DNA of 64,000 nucleotides from positions 186,001 through 250,000 of the forward strand of contig NZ_WNKG01000003.1 of assembly GCF_010119245.1 (NCBI RefSeq). Direction: 5' to 3'. A program made the position numbers and the translations under genes. The number at the start of each line of letters is the position of its first letter. Position 1 is the first letter of the stretch. Shown piece after piece: positions 1 to 8,834 of the stretch. The stretch comes from Cyclobacterium salsum. GTDB lineage: Bacteria; Bacteroidota; Bacteroidia; Cytophagales; Cyclobacteriaceae. The notes beneath the pieces are model-generated. The model was not told the DNA's origin. It did not search any database and worked only from the letters and a program-made list of their open reading frames with translations.

Positions 1-1322
1 CTGTTTCCTATGGGATCACAGATCATGCCCAGCGAACTTTGCAGTGCCATGGAGGCCGCAGAAATGCTTTGGGTAAGCGTGCCCCCCGCCAGGTATACCA
101 ATGCTGCCGCGCCCATGGATGAACCGGAACCACATTCGGCTTGACAACCACCCACCTCAGCGGCAAAGGTAGAATGTGCCGCAATAAACACCCCGATCAG
201 GCCGGCAATCAGTAAGGCCTTTACCGTTTCCTCTTCCGACAAACCCAAGACATCGGAAAGACCCAAAACGGCACCGGGCATTGCGCCGCAGGAACCGGCC
301 GTAGGGGCAGCCACGATCACTCCCATAGAGCTTTTTACCTCCATGATTGCAGAAACATACATAATGATGCGGTTGAGCACGTCCCCATCTACTAATTTTT
401 TACTTTCCATCAGGGATTTAAATTTTACAGATTGGGGCCCCAGGATTCGGTCCTCGTAGTTGGTTCCTTTGATGCCTGTGCTGATAGCGTCTTTAAGGAT
501 TTTTCGAATGGTATCCATTTTGGCCAATACCTCCGCCTCCGAAATGTTTCCCCGGATGCTTTCATACCGAACAGCCAGTTCCCATAGGGATAGCCCTTTG
601 TCCTTATTATAGGCCAGCATTTCGTCACAGGTTATAAAAGGCACTTTTTGGTTTTTGGCAGTCAATACGGGCAAAACAGGCCGGATCTTTTTTACCCCGG
701 ATACCACCTCCATCTGTTCCAACTCTTGAATAAGTGCCGCATCCGGAAATTGTTGTGCTTTGATTTCGATATAGGGCTGATTTCCGGAACGAAATTCCAG
801 GCTATCGTAGCTCAGTTCATGTTGCAGGTAGTCCATGACCTGTTCCGGATGGGTAGTGTAAACCAATGTCAAAAAGCAGTCCCCTGCAAAAGATACCGGA
901 GCCTGGTCTATTTCGATCACTTCGATCATTCCTCCCCCGGTGGAAATGGCTGTGAGTTGGTGGGTCTCCCAGGGGTTGGTCAGGGTGATTTTATAGGTAT
1001 TTGGATGATCGGCTTGGATGTCTCGGATGTTGATCTTCACCTGAATGCCCGCCGCTCCCAGGTGTTGCTCGGCCCGGACCAGGCGTTCATCGAAGGCTTC
1101 CCAGCCCAAAAATCCGCCGAATAATCCCATATCCGATCCCTGTTCTTTGTGCGTGGTTGCCAGGGAACCTTCCGGATCAAAATCGATTTCGATTGAAGAA
1201 ATACTCCCTTTCATCAGGTCATGGCCTATCCTGCCGATCCGCAGGGAAGCGGCACAATGGGAACTGGAAGGGCCTCTCATGACAGGGCCTACTACATCAT
1301 TAAATATACTTGGAAAATTCAT
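1..1322 (-). CDS. sdaA: L-serine ammonia-lyase (iron-sulfur type), 3' end outside window
   Basis: Deaminates L-serine to pyruvate and ammonia in the cytoplasm. The reading frame opens with ATG at 1322 and runs off the left edge, so about 440 residues are visible and the stop is missing. The N-terminal beta domain begins with the typical PVMRGPSSSHCAASLRIGRI motif near residues 13-32. The alpha domain follows and shows SCGAMPGA, GGCQAECGSGSSMG and CDPIGN, the cysteines expected to hold the 4Fe-4S cluster. Beta and alpha domains are fused in one chain, as in most single-gene bacterial forms. It is divergent from the AraC regulator at 1469, with a 146-bp AT-rich gap between them. The assignment is strong; only the C-terminus is unseen. 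Confidence 0.93.
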   Translation of the reverse strand, partial: MNFPSIFNDVVGPVMRGPSSSHCAASLRIGRIGHDLMKGSISSIEIDFDPEGSLATTHKEQGSDMGLFGGFLGWEAFDERLVRAEQHLGAAGIQVKINIRDIQADHPNTYKITLTNPWETHQLTAISTGGGMIEVIEIDQAPVSFAGDCFLTLVYTTHPEQVMDYLQHELSYDSLEFRSGNQPYIEIKAQQFPDAALIQELEQMEVVSGVKKIRPVLPVLTAKNQKVPFITCDEMLAYNKDKGLSLWELAVRYESIRGNISEAEVLAKMDTIRKILKDAISTGIKGTNYEDRILGPQSVKFKSLMESKKLVDGDVLNRIIMYVSAIMEVKSSMGVIVAAPTAGSCGAMPGAVLGLSDVLGLSEEETVKALLIAGLIGVFIAAHSTFAAEVGGCQAECGSGSSMGAAALVYLAGGTLTQSISAASMALQSSLGMICDPIGN

Positions 1323-1468
1323 CGTCTAATTAGTATTGGTTATTAGTTAAATGTAGTGGATTTTAAGCGAGTACTATTTTCAAATATTAGCTTTTGTGTA
1401 TACTATCTTAGCAATTTCGTTTTTATTTGTATGCTTTTTTGCTTTTTATCTGCAACTAGTCTAAATTA

Positions 1469-2374
1469 ATGCACTCGGAAACCAATGTTCATCTAATCAT
1501 GCAGCCGCTACATTTTAAAGTACCTCGATTAAAAGAAGAAACCATACGGGTGGAGTGTTGGGATTTGGATAATTTCTTTGAGCCCATTCACTACCACGAA
1601 GAATTTCAGATTACGCTGATTTTGGAGGGGGAGGGATCGTTGTTCGTTGCAGAAAGTGTCATTCCTTTCAAAAAGGGAGAAATATACCTATTTGGTAAAA
1701 ATTTACCTCATGTTTTCCGTAACAAAGATTTTTCCTTTGCGGGTGACATGCATCATAAAGCTAGAGCCATTTCGGTATTTTTTAATCAGGATGTACTCAA
1801 AAATGCCTTATGCGATATACCGGAAGCCTATGCGATACAGCGGTTGATTGATTTTTCGGTTTATGGGATTAAGATTTCTACAGTGGTACAGGCGCAAATC
1901 AGTGAGAAATTAAACCTGTTGCCAGAAAAAAATTCCTTTGAAAGGTTTTTGGGATTGCTGGATATTCTGGAATCGATTTCGAAGGATAATAATTTGAATT
2001 TCATTTCCTCGCTGGGGATACCGATTCATTCCGTTCAGGAAAACCTGCCTAAAATTAACCGGGTGTTTGATTATGTTCGAAATAATTTCAGTGAGAAAAT
2101 CAGTCTCAAGCAAGTGGCGGAAATGGTCAACATGTCTCCCACTGCTTTTTGCAGGTATTTTAAATACAAAAGTCAAAAGACTTTTTCCAGGTTTTTGATT
2201 GAAGTAAGAATCGCCAATGCCTGCCGCATGCTTTATCAGGATGATTTCAATACCTCAGAATGCTGTTACAGTTCCGGGTACAATAATTTGTCCAACTTTC
2301 ATAAGCATTTTAAAAGTGTCATGGGGATGACTCCCCTTGAGTACCGAAATAATGTCTTGAAAAAGGCAAATTAG
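1469..2374 (+). CDS. AraC family transcriptional regulator
   Basis: A 301-residue regulator with an N-terminal cupin-like sensor domain (about residues 20-170, including HYHEEFQITLILEGEGSLFV) and a C-terminal AraC double helix-turn-helix (about 195-295). The second helix unit ends in the family signature SGYNNLSNFHKHFKSVMGMT followed by P-EYR. An internal ATG at 1499 (MQPLHFKVP) is an equally good start. It is divergent from the serine dehydratase and precedes the peptidase/lyase group on the same strand, so it may control one or both sides. The effector cannot be read from the sequence; a sugar or amino-acid-derived ligand is typical for the family. Confidence 0.9.
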   Translation: MHSETNVHLIMQPLHFKVPRLKEETIRVECWDLDNFFEPIHYHEEFQITLILEGEGSLFVAESVIPFKKGEIYLFGKNLPHVFRNKDFSFAGDMHHKARAISVFFNQDVLKNALCDIPEAYAIQRLIDFSVYGIKISTVVQAQISEKLNLLPEKNSFERFLGLLDILESISKDNNLNFISSLGIPIHSVQENLPKINRVFDYVRNNFSEKISLKQVAEMVNMSPTAFCRYFKYKSQKTFSRFLIEVRIANACRMLYQDDFNTSECCYSSGYNNLSNFHKHFKSVMGMTPLEYRNNVLKKAN

Positions 2375-2618
2375 CCAAAAATTTTTTTCTAGTAGCGTAT
2401 GCCCATTACCAGGAAAATGGAATATTGACTCAATAATTTAGTAGCCTCAAGCATCAAAATTTCATTTTCGTTAAAATACCATATCTTTTGGATAAAATGA
2501 TGGAATGCTTAATGCTTCCGAAGGCTCTATCTTTATGCCTGTAGTTAATTGACATCCCAACGGCTGATTTAGCAGGTCAGCGATTTGGGTTTAGCGTAAA
2601 TATTAGACGAATTATTTA

Positions 2619-4847
2619 ATGAAAAAGATTGTTTTAGTTGTTTTTTATTTTTTCACGGCTGCCAGTCCGGTTTTTCCCCAAGCACCACTTAGTTTGGAGG
2701 GGATTTACAGGGATAATGCCTTTACTCAGAAGCGATTCGGCCCCATCCGCTGGATGAAGGATTCGGAAAGTTATTCCAGCATTGAAAAGAACCCCAGGTT
2801 GGACGGGGATGATATTGTCCGTTATGAGGCGGTCAGCGGGGATCGTTCGGTGCTCATTTCGGCGGAGGAGTTAATTCCGGCTGGTGCCACGGAACCTTTG
2901 GAGGTGGCCGATTACCAGTGGTCGGAGGACAACAGTAAAGTATTGCTTTTTACCAATACCCGAAAAGTATGGAGGTACCATACCCGGGGAGATTACTGGG
3001 TACTGGATAGGGATCAGAAACAATTAACGCAGCTGGGAGTCGGGCTTCCTTCTTCCAGCCTGATGTTTGCAAAATTTTCTCCGGATGCCTCTAAAATTGC
3101 CTATGTAAGTGAGCATAATCTATTCGTTGAAACCTTGGTTAGTAAGAAAATCACTCAGCTAACGGAGGATGGAGGCGAAAACATTATTAATGGCACCTTT
3201 GATTGGGTATACGAGGAGGAGCTGGGTTGCAGAGATGGTTTTCGTTGGAGTCCGGATGGTGAAAAAATTGCCTATTGGCATTCCGATACACAGGATATAG
3301 GTACGTTTTACCTGATAAATAACATCGATTCTATTTATTCACAGCCCATTCCCTTGCCGTATCCGAAGGTTGGGGAAAGGCTTTCTTCCGTAAAAATCGG
3401 GGTTATTTCAGCGGAAGGGGGGGCTACCAAATGGTTTGCCATTCCCGGCGATCCCCAAAATAATTACCTGGCCAGAATGGATTTTATCCCGGATTCTCAG
3501 GAGGTGTTGATTCAACAACTAAACCGGCCCCAAAACAAAAACACCGTCTGGATAGGGGATACCAGGACCATGGAACTGACCGAAATCCTGGAAGAAAATG
3601 AGGAGACATTTCTGGATATCCATGATAACCTGATCTGGATGGATGATCAACAGTTTTTTACCTGGACCAGTGAAAGGGATGGCTGGCGTCATCTTTATAA
3701 AGTTTCCCGAAATGGAACCTCCATGACGCTGCTGACGCAGGGAGCCTTCGATGTGGAAAGGGTGAGCCATATAGACCCGGAAGGAGGCTATGTCTATTAC
3801 ATTGCCTCCCCTGAAAATTTCACCCAACGGTATCTATACAGAAGTCCGATTCACGAAACAGGGAAGGCAGAAAGGATTACTCCGGTTGGCATCCCGGGCC
3901 AACATGCCTACCAGTTGTCAGGTAATTCTCAGTTTGCCATCCACACCTATCACAATGCCGTTACCCCACCGACGATTTCCCTGATTGAGCTGCCCGGACA
4001 CAAGGAATTGCGGGTGCTGGAAGATAATGGAGCATTGAAAGAAAAATACGATGCTTTGGGTCTCAGACCAAAGGAATTTGTGAAAATTGATATTGGGGAA
4101 GTTACATTCGATGCGTTTATGATTAAGCCTGTCGACTTTGATCCGTCCAAAAAATACCCCCTAATCATTTATGTTTATGGCGAACCGGCGGGGTCGACCG
4201 TGCAGGACGGCTGGATGAATGGTGATCTCTGGCACCAGTACCTGGCGCAAAAGGGATACATCGTTATGAGCATCGACAACAGGGGAACAAAGACCCCCAG
4301 AGGAAGGGAATGGCGGAAATCCATCTATGGACAAATAGGGATTCTGGCCTCAAAGGACCAGTATGCCGCCGCGCAAAAAATCCTTTCCACCTATGATTTC
4401 ATCGATGCGTCCCGCGTTGGTATCTGGGGATGGAGTGGGGGAGGGCAAATGACCCTAAACTGCCTCTTCCGATACCCCGAGTTATATAAAACCGGCATTG
4501 CCGTTTCCTTTGTTTCGGATCAGCGACTTTACGATGCCACCTATCAGGAAAGGTATATGGGATTGCTGGAGGATAACCCTTCGGGATATTTCGAAGGTTC
4601 GCCCATTAATCATGCTGAAAAGTTGGAAGGAAACCTGTTGGTCATGCACGGAACTGCCGATGATAACGTGCATTACCAAAGCTTTGAGATGTTGGCAGAT
4701 CGGTTAATTCAGCACAACAAACTGTTTTCCATGATGGTATATCCCATGCGGGCGCACGGGATCAATGAAAGAGAAAATACATCACTCCATCTTCGAAGGA
4801 CCATGGAAAAATTCTGGATGGAGAACTTAACTCCTGGTGGAAGGTAA
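2619..4847 (+). CDS. Dipeptidyl peptidase IV (S9B prolyl peptidase), secreted
   Basis: Releases N-terminal Xaa-Pro (and Xaa-Ala) dipeptides from peptides, probably in the periplasm. It has 742 residues with a signal peptide ending near residue 21 (FPQ-AP). A beta-propeller domain spans roughly 40-500 and carries the substrate N-terminus-binding double glutamate in DWVYEEE (residues 195-201). The alpha/beta hydrolase domain follows, with nucleophile Ser606 in GWSGGG, Asp681 in HGTADDN and His713 in RAHGIN, matching the triad order of human DPP4. Length is normal for the family. It is followed after 84 bp by a DapA-family enzyme and then an Xaa-Pro aminopeptidase, which suggests a proline-peptide theme. 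No frame damage is seen. Confidence 0.94.
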   Translation: MKKIVLVVFYFFTAASPVFPQAPLSLEGIYRDNAFTQKRFGPIRWMKDSESYSSIEKNPRLDGDDIVRYEAVSGDRSVLISAEELIPAGATEPLEVADYQWSEDNSKVLLFTNTRKVWRYHTRGDYWVLDRDQKQLTQLGVGLPSSSLMFAKFSPDASKIAYVSEHNLFVETLVSKKITQLTEDGGENIINGTFDWVYEEELGCRDGFRWSPDGEKIAYWHSDTQDIGTFYLINNIDSIYSQPIPLPYPKVGERLSSVKIGVISAEGGATKWFAIPGDPQNNYLARMDFIPDSQEVLIQQLNRPQNKNTVWIGDTRTMELTEILEENEETFLDIHDNLIWMDDQQFFTWTSERDGWRHLYKVSRNGTSMTLLTQGAFDVERVSHIDPEGGYVYYIASPENFTQRYLYRSPIHETGKAERITPVGIPGQHAYQLSGNSQFAIHTYHNAVTPPTISLIELPGHKELRVLEDNGALKEKYDALGLRPKEFVKIDIGEVTFDAFMIKPVDFDPSKKYPLIIYVYGEPAGSTVQDGWMNGDLWHQYLAQKGYIVMSIDNRGTKTPRGREWRKSIYGQIGILASKDQYAAAQKILSTYDFIDASRVGIWGWSGGGQMTLNCLFRYPELYKTGIAVSFVSDQRLYDATYQERYMGLLEDNPSGYFEGSPINHAEKLEGNLLVMHGTADDNVHYQSFEMLADRLIQHNKLFSMMVYPMRAHGINERENTSLHLRRTMEKFWMENLTPGGR

Positions 4848-4931
4848 GCAGCGGATCAGGAAAGGATAAACATTGTTTTTTAATAATCAGAAAATGCTCA
4901 GTACTACGTTAACACACTTAATAACAAAGCT

Positions 4932-5849
4932 ATGATAAAATGGAAAGGAGTATTTCCGGCAATTACCACCAAATTCACATCTGATGACCAGCTAGACCTA
5001 AACGCTTTTCTTGCCAATATAAAGGTTCAGCAAAAAGCAGGTGTCGATGGTATTATTTTAGGAGGTAGTTTGGGGGAGGCCAGTACTTTGACCGACCGGG
5101 AAAAGGAGACTCTTGTCAAATCGACCGTAGAAATGATATCGGGAAAAATCCCCGTAGTATTAACCATCGCCGAACAGTCCACTAAAAAGGCAGTGGAGGC
5201 CGTTGAAGCGGCTAATGACAGTGGTATCGAAGGTTTGATGGTTCTTCCTCCGATGAGGTATTACGCAGACGACCGGGAGACGATAACCTTTTTTAAGGAG
5301 ATTGCCGGTGCTACCGACCTGCCTATCATGGTTTACAATAATCCTATTGATTATAAAATTCTGGTGACCCCAGACATGTTTGAGGAACTGGAACCCTGCA
5401 AAAACATACAGGCCATCAAAGAATCATCCAGAGACCTAACCCTGATAACTAAAATGATCAATCGCTTTGGCGATCGGTTTAAAATTCTGGGTGGCGTAGA
5501 CCCCCTGGCGTTGGAAAGTCTGGCCTTGGGCGCGGAAGGTTGGGTAGCCGGGTTGGTTTGCGCCTTTCCCTACGAAACGGTCGCCATATATCGCCTGGTA
5601 AAAGAAGGAAGAATAGAGGAAGCCCTGGAAATTTACCGGTGGTTTTTCCCACTCCTGGAACTTGATATCCATCCCAAATTGGTGCAATACATCAAACTGG
5701 CTGAAGTAGCCACTGGATTGGGAACCGAATACGTACGGGCACCCCGACTGATGCTTGCAGGGAAAGAACGCGAACGGGTGTTAAAAATCATAGAAGATTC
5801 CCTGGCCTTGAGACCCACCTTACCAACCTGGGAGAAAATTCCACTCTAA
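4932..5849 (+). CDS. Dihydrodipicolinate synthase/N-acetylneuraminate lyase family protein
   Basis: A 305-residue class I aldolase-type (beta/alpha)8 barrel. The Schiff-base lysine is Lys163 in IQAIKESSRD and the catalytic tyrosine is Tyr135 in MVYNNP, both at the spacing seen in E. coli DapA. The usual TTGE motif reads GGSLGEAST, so it is probably not a true DapA. Family members include DapA, NanA, keto-deoxy sugar acid aldolases and 1-pyrroline-4-hydroxy-2-carboxylate deaminase of hydroxyproline breakdown. Its position between two proline-specific peptidases makes the last option attractive, but no other hydroxyproline enzyme is in the window. The substrate is therefore open. Confidence 0.85.
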   Translation: MIKWKGVFPAITTKFTSDDQLDLNAFLANIKVQQKAGVDGIILGGSLGEASTLTDREKETLVKSTVEMISGKIPVVLTIAEQSTKKAVEAVEAANDSGIEGLMVLPPMRYYADDRETITFFKEIAGATDLPIMVYNNPIDYKILVTPDMFEELEPCKNIQAIKESSRDLTLITKMINRFGDRFKILGGVDPLALESLALGAEGWVAGLVCAFPYETVAIYRLVKEGRIEEALEIYRWFFPLLELDIHPKLVQYIKLAEVATGLGTEYVRAPRLMLAGKERERVLKIIEDSLALRPTLPTWEKIPL

Positions 5850-5937
5850 TAAACCTGTAAATTCCAATTATTTTGCAGAAGTTTAGCGTGTAGACGGCCA
5901 TTTTAACTCGTAAGGATACCAACTGATTTTAACCGGG

Positions 5938-7320
5938 ATGCATTTATTTTCGACAGAAACGTACATTGAAAGAAGGAAAAACCTCAAAAAAATCATGAAA
6001 GGGGGTGTCTTGTTGTTTTTAGGAAACGAGGAAAGTAGCAGTAACTTTAAAGATAACTGGTATCCATTCCGGCAGGATAGTTCTTTCTTGTATTTTTTTG
6101 GACTGGATGTTCCCGGATTAGCGGCGGTTATAGATATTGACGAAGATAAGGAAATCATCTTCGGAGACGAGCTGACTACGGAACAACTGGTTTGGCATGG
6201 GGATCAACCCAAATTGGCGGATTTGGCCCGGGCTGTCGGAGTTGCTCAAACCTTGCCCTGGAAAGAAACAGAAACGTACCTGTCCAAAGCCTCCCACAGA
6301 AAGATCCATTACCTGCCTCCTTACCGACCGGAAAATTGCCTGAAACTCATGCATTGGTTTCATCTTCGTATTGATCAGATTCCCCTGCATGTTTCTGAAG
6401 ATTTTATCAAAGCCGTTGCGAGGTTACGATCCATTAAGTCTGAGGAAGAAATGGTGGAAATATCCAAAGCGGTGAATCAAACGGTACAACTACACCGGAA
6501 AGTCATGCAACTGGCTCGACCGGGAATGTACGAATACGAGTTACTCGGTTTGGTGAACGGAGAAGCACTTGCCGGAGGAGGAGGGCTTTCCTTTCCTCCC
6601 ATTATTACCATTAATGGGCAGACCCTTCATAACCACCATTATGGGAACAAACTGGAGCAGGGGAGGTTATTACTGGCTGATTTTGGCACCGAGTCGGCCA
6701 TGCACTATGCAGGAGATATTACACGTACCTTTCCGGTGGGGAAGCAGTTTTCGGCATCCCAAAAAGAAATATACGAGGTGGTTTGGAATGCCCATAGGGC
6801 GGCAATTGAAGCATTGAAGCCAGGGGTTCGGTTTTTGGATATTCACCTACTGGCCTGTAAGCAGCTAGTGGAGGGACTTAAAACCCTCGGACTGATGAAA
6901 GGCGACGTGGAGGAAGCTGTTCAGCAGGGAGCTCATGCAATGTTTTTTCCCTGTGGACTTGGACACCTGATGGGCTTGGACGTTCACGATATGGAAGATC
7001 TGGGGGAAGCTATTGTGGGCTATACCGATGAACTGAAAAAAAGCACTCAATTTGGCCTTAAATCCCTGCGATTGGGAAAAGAATTGGCAAAGGGCCAGGT
7101 ACTTACCGTAGAACCGGGAATTTATTTTATACCCCAGCTCATGGATTCCTGGCAAGCCCAAAAACGGCATAAGGACTTTATTAATTATGAGAAGTTGGAA
7201 GAATACCGCACGTTTGGTGGTATTCGCATCGAGGATGATTTTTTGATCACGGCCAATGGATCAACGATACTTGGCGAGCCGCTGGAAACTTCTCCCCAAG
7301 AATTGGAATCGCTTCGCTAG
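5938..7320 (+). CDS. pepP: Xaa-Pro aminopeptidase, M24B family
   Basis: Removes an N-terminal residue that precedes proline. It has 460 residues and no signal peptide, so it is cytoplasmic. The aminopeptidase-P N-terminal domain covers about 1-150 and the pita-bread M24 domain about 165-445. All five metal ligands are visible: Asp248 (LADFG), Asp260 (AGDITR), His343 (GLGHLMG), Glu392 (VEPGIYF) and Glu432 (RIEDDF). It lies 88 bp after the DapA-family gene on the same strand. Together with the secreted DPP IV it could complete hydrolysis of imported proline peptides. The assignment is firm. Confidence 0.93.
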   Translation: MHLFSTETYIERRKNLKKIMKGGVLLFLGNEESSSNFKDNWYPFRQDSSFLYFFGLDVPGLAAVIDIDEDKEIIFGDELTTEQLVWHGDQPKLADLARAVGVAQTLPWKETETYLSKASHRKIHYLPPYRPENCLKLMHWFHLRIDQIPLHVSEDFIKAVARLRSIKSEEEMVEISKAVNQTVQLHRKVMQLARPGMYEYELLGLVNGEALAGGGGLSFPPIITINGQTLHNHHYGNKLEQGRLLLADFGTESAMHYAGDITRTFPVGKQFSASQKEIYEVVWNAHRAAIEALKPGVRFLDIHLLACKQLVEGLKTLGLMKGDVEEAVQQGAHAMFFPCGLGHLMGLDVHDMEDLGEAIVGYTDELKKSTQFGLKSLRLGKELAKGQVLTVEPGIYFIPQLMDSWQAQKRHKDFINYEKLEEYRTFGGIRIEDDFLITANGSTILGEPLETSPQELESLR

Positions 7321-7639
7321 GATGCGGATTGAAGAGAAAAATAGTATTTAACGATTTCCGACGAACCAAAAGCAGTGGGGTATACGCTTGTAGCTTTGCC
7401 GTCTTTTTAAGCTGGTTTTCTCGTACAGTAATGGAGATCAATTGAGCCACTATAAAAAGGAATGGTATCCACAAGCACAGCGTGCGGACGTATTAGCTGT
7501 ATCCGCCGGACTTGCCCTATAAGATGAGGGCAAAGAAATCCGGTAATATGGTTCCTTATCAAGTATTGGGGCCTGGAAATACCGCGCAGGTACTGCAATT
7601 CAGCAGCTCAGCCAATACCCCGACTTTAGCATTGGGACC
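7321..7639. other. Intergenic stretch, no feature recognised
   Basis: This spacer separates two convergent genes. Short open frames exist on both strands but none shows a recognisable domain, and no strong hairpin with a T-run was found. It may hold a decayed gene, but nothing can be supported. Confidence 0.5.
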
Positions 7640-8833
7640 TCATCTCAGTTGCTCAAATACAAATACTCCCTTTTTATTGGCTACCACGATGTCTACCAGC
7701 CCGTTGCCGTTAAAGTCTTCTGTAATCACATGAACCCCCACACCCGAATCGGTATCGATCACATGCTGGATCCATTGAGGTTCGGATCCCGGAACAAATT
7801 CGTACCAGGACAAATAAGGGGTGTCGTATTCTCCGGGGTCGTTTCCCATATGGGCAAAATACCGTTTACCGGTAACCAGGTCCGGATGCCCGTCTCTATT
7901 GATATCCACCAATTCCAATCCATGGGTTTGCGTAAAGGAATCGTCGATCAGGTGGGTTTCCCACTGCCCGGATTTTTTCTGTTCGTGCCACCAGATACCC
8001 AATTGATGGGCGGAGGAGGAAACCACATCCGGCAGACCGTCTGCATTAAAGTCCTGCACGTACATTTGTGCTGCTGGTTCGCCCAGGTTGGCGTCGTGAA
8101 ATTCCCAGGGGCCTTTGGTAGGATCTTCGGGGGCTTCCCACCAACCCGCTGTGATGAGCAGGTCCTCTCTTCCATCCCCGTTGATGTCCCCCATGCCCAT
8201 ACCGTGGGCAAACTGCGCCGTGCCCGGACTTTCTTTTTCACTGATTGGGTATTTTTCCCATTCCAGATTTCCTGGGCCAGCAGGTGCTTTGAACCAGACC
8301 ATTTCTCCCGTTTCCGGAATGCTGCCTACGATATCCTTGATACCGTCCCGGTCTACATCAAAAAAGCCTGCCGACTCGTTGCCAAGCGATTGGTGAATCA
8401 GGTGGACCTTCCAGTGTCCGGGCTGGTTTTTGGGATTTTCAAACCATTGTACCTCTTTCCCCGGAAAACCAATTCGGACAAAATCTACCCAGCCGTCCTG
8501 ATTGACATCCATACCGAAGCTGATAAAGGCATTGCTGTAGCCCTTGTCGTAATGAAATGTTTGTGGCACCTCCAGTTCGTGGGCCGTCCAGTCCGGTGCT
8601 TCAAACCAATAAGCCCCGGCCATCACGTCCATCAAGCCATCCTGGTTGACATCACCGATGGCTGCTCCTTCTGCCAGAAAGGTGGTGCTGAGGGTATGTT
8701 TCTTGAAGGAAATAGCTGTAGCAGGTGTGCCGGATTGGTTTTGCTGCGCCAGGCAGGGGCAGGACCACAGGCTTCCCATCAGGACGATGAGAGCAGTCGG
8801 AAATTTGGCATTAAAGGCGAATCGGTATAACAT
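7640..8833 (-). CDS. FG-GAP/VCBS repeat beta-propeller protein, secreted
   Basis: A 397-residue exported protein with a signal peptide ending near residue 29 (CLAQQ). It carries about seven calcium-binding-type repeats, including DVNQDGLMD, DVNQDGWVD, DVDRDGIKD, DINGDGRED, DFNADGLPD, DINRDGHPD and DFNGNGLVD. That number fits a seven-bladed integrin-like propeller. No catalytic motif is seen, so binding of carbohydrate or protein is the likely role. It starts 1 bp after the stop of the large cytochrome-dehydrogenase lipoprotein (8835-11921) and must be co-transcribed with it, which suggests a partner or substrate-binding subunit. A long open frame on the opposite strand is a shadow. Confidence 0.85.
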   Translation of the reverse strand: MLYRFAFNAKFPTALIVLMGSLWSCPCLAQQNQSGTPATAISFKKHTLSTTFLAEGAAIGDVNQDGLMDVMAGAYWFEAPDWTAHELEVPQTFHYDKGYSNAFISFGMDVNQDGWVDFVRIGFPGKEVQWFENPKNQPGHWKVHLIHQSLGNESAGFFDVDRDGIKDIVGSIPETGEMVWFKAPAGPGNLEWEKYPISEKESPGTAQFAHGMGMGDINGDGREDLLITAGWWEAPEDPTKGPWEFHDANLGEPAAQMYVQDFNADGLPDVVSSSAHQLGIWWHEQKKSGQWETHLIDDSFTQTHGLELVDINRDGHPDLVTGKRYFAHMGNDPGEYDTPYLSWYEFVPGSEPQWIQHVIDTDSGVGVHVITEDFNGNGLVDIVVANKKGVFVFEQLR

Positions 8834-8834
8834 C

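Noticed and set aside
648..1124. A 158-codon plus-strand frame inside the serine dehydratase gene
   Set aside because: It is antisense to a well-supported conserved enzyme and shows no domain.
7649..8830. A 393-codon open frame on the plus strand opposite the FG-GAP gene
   Set aside because: It mirrors the repeat-rich minus-strand gene, has no recognisable domain and no signal or start context; the minus-strand protein has a signal peptide and seven calcium motifs.
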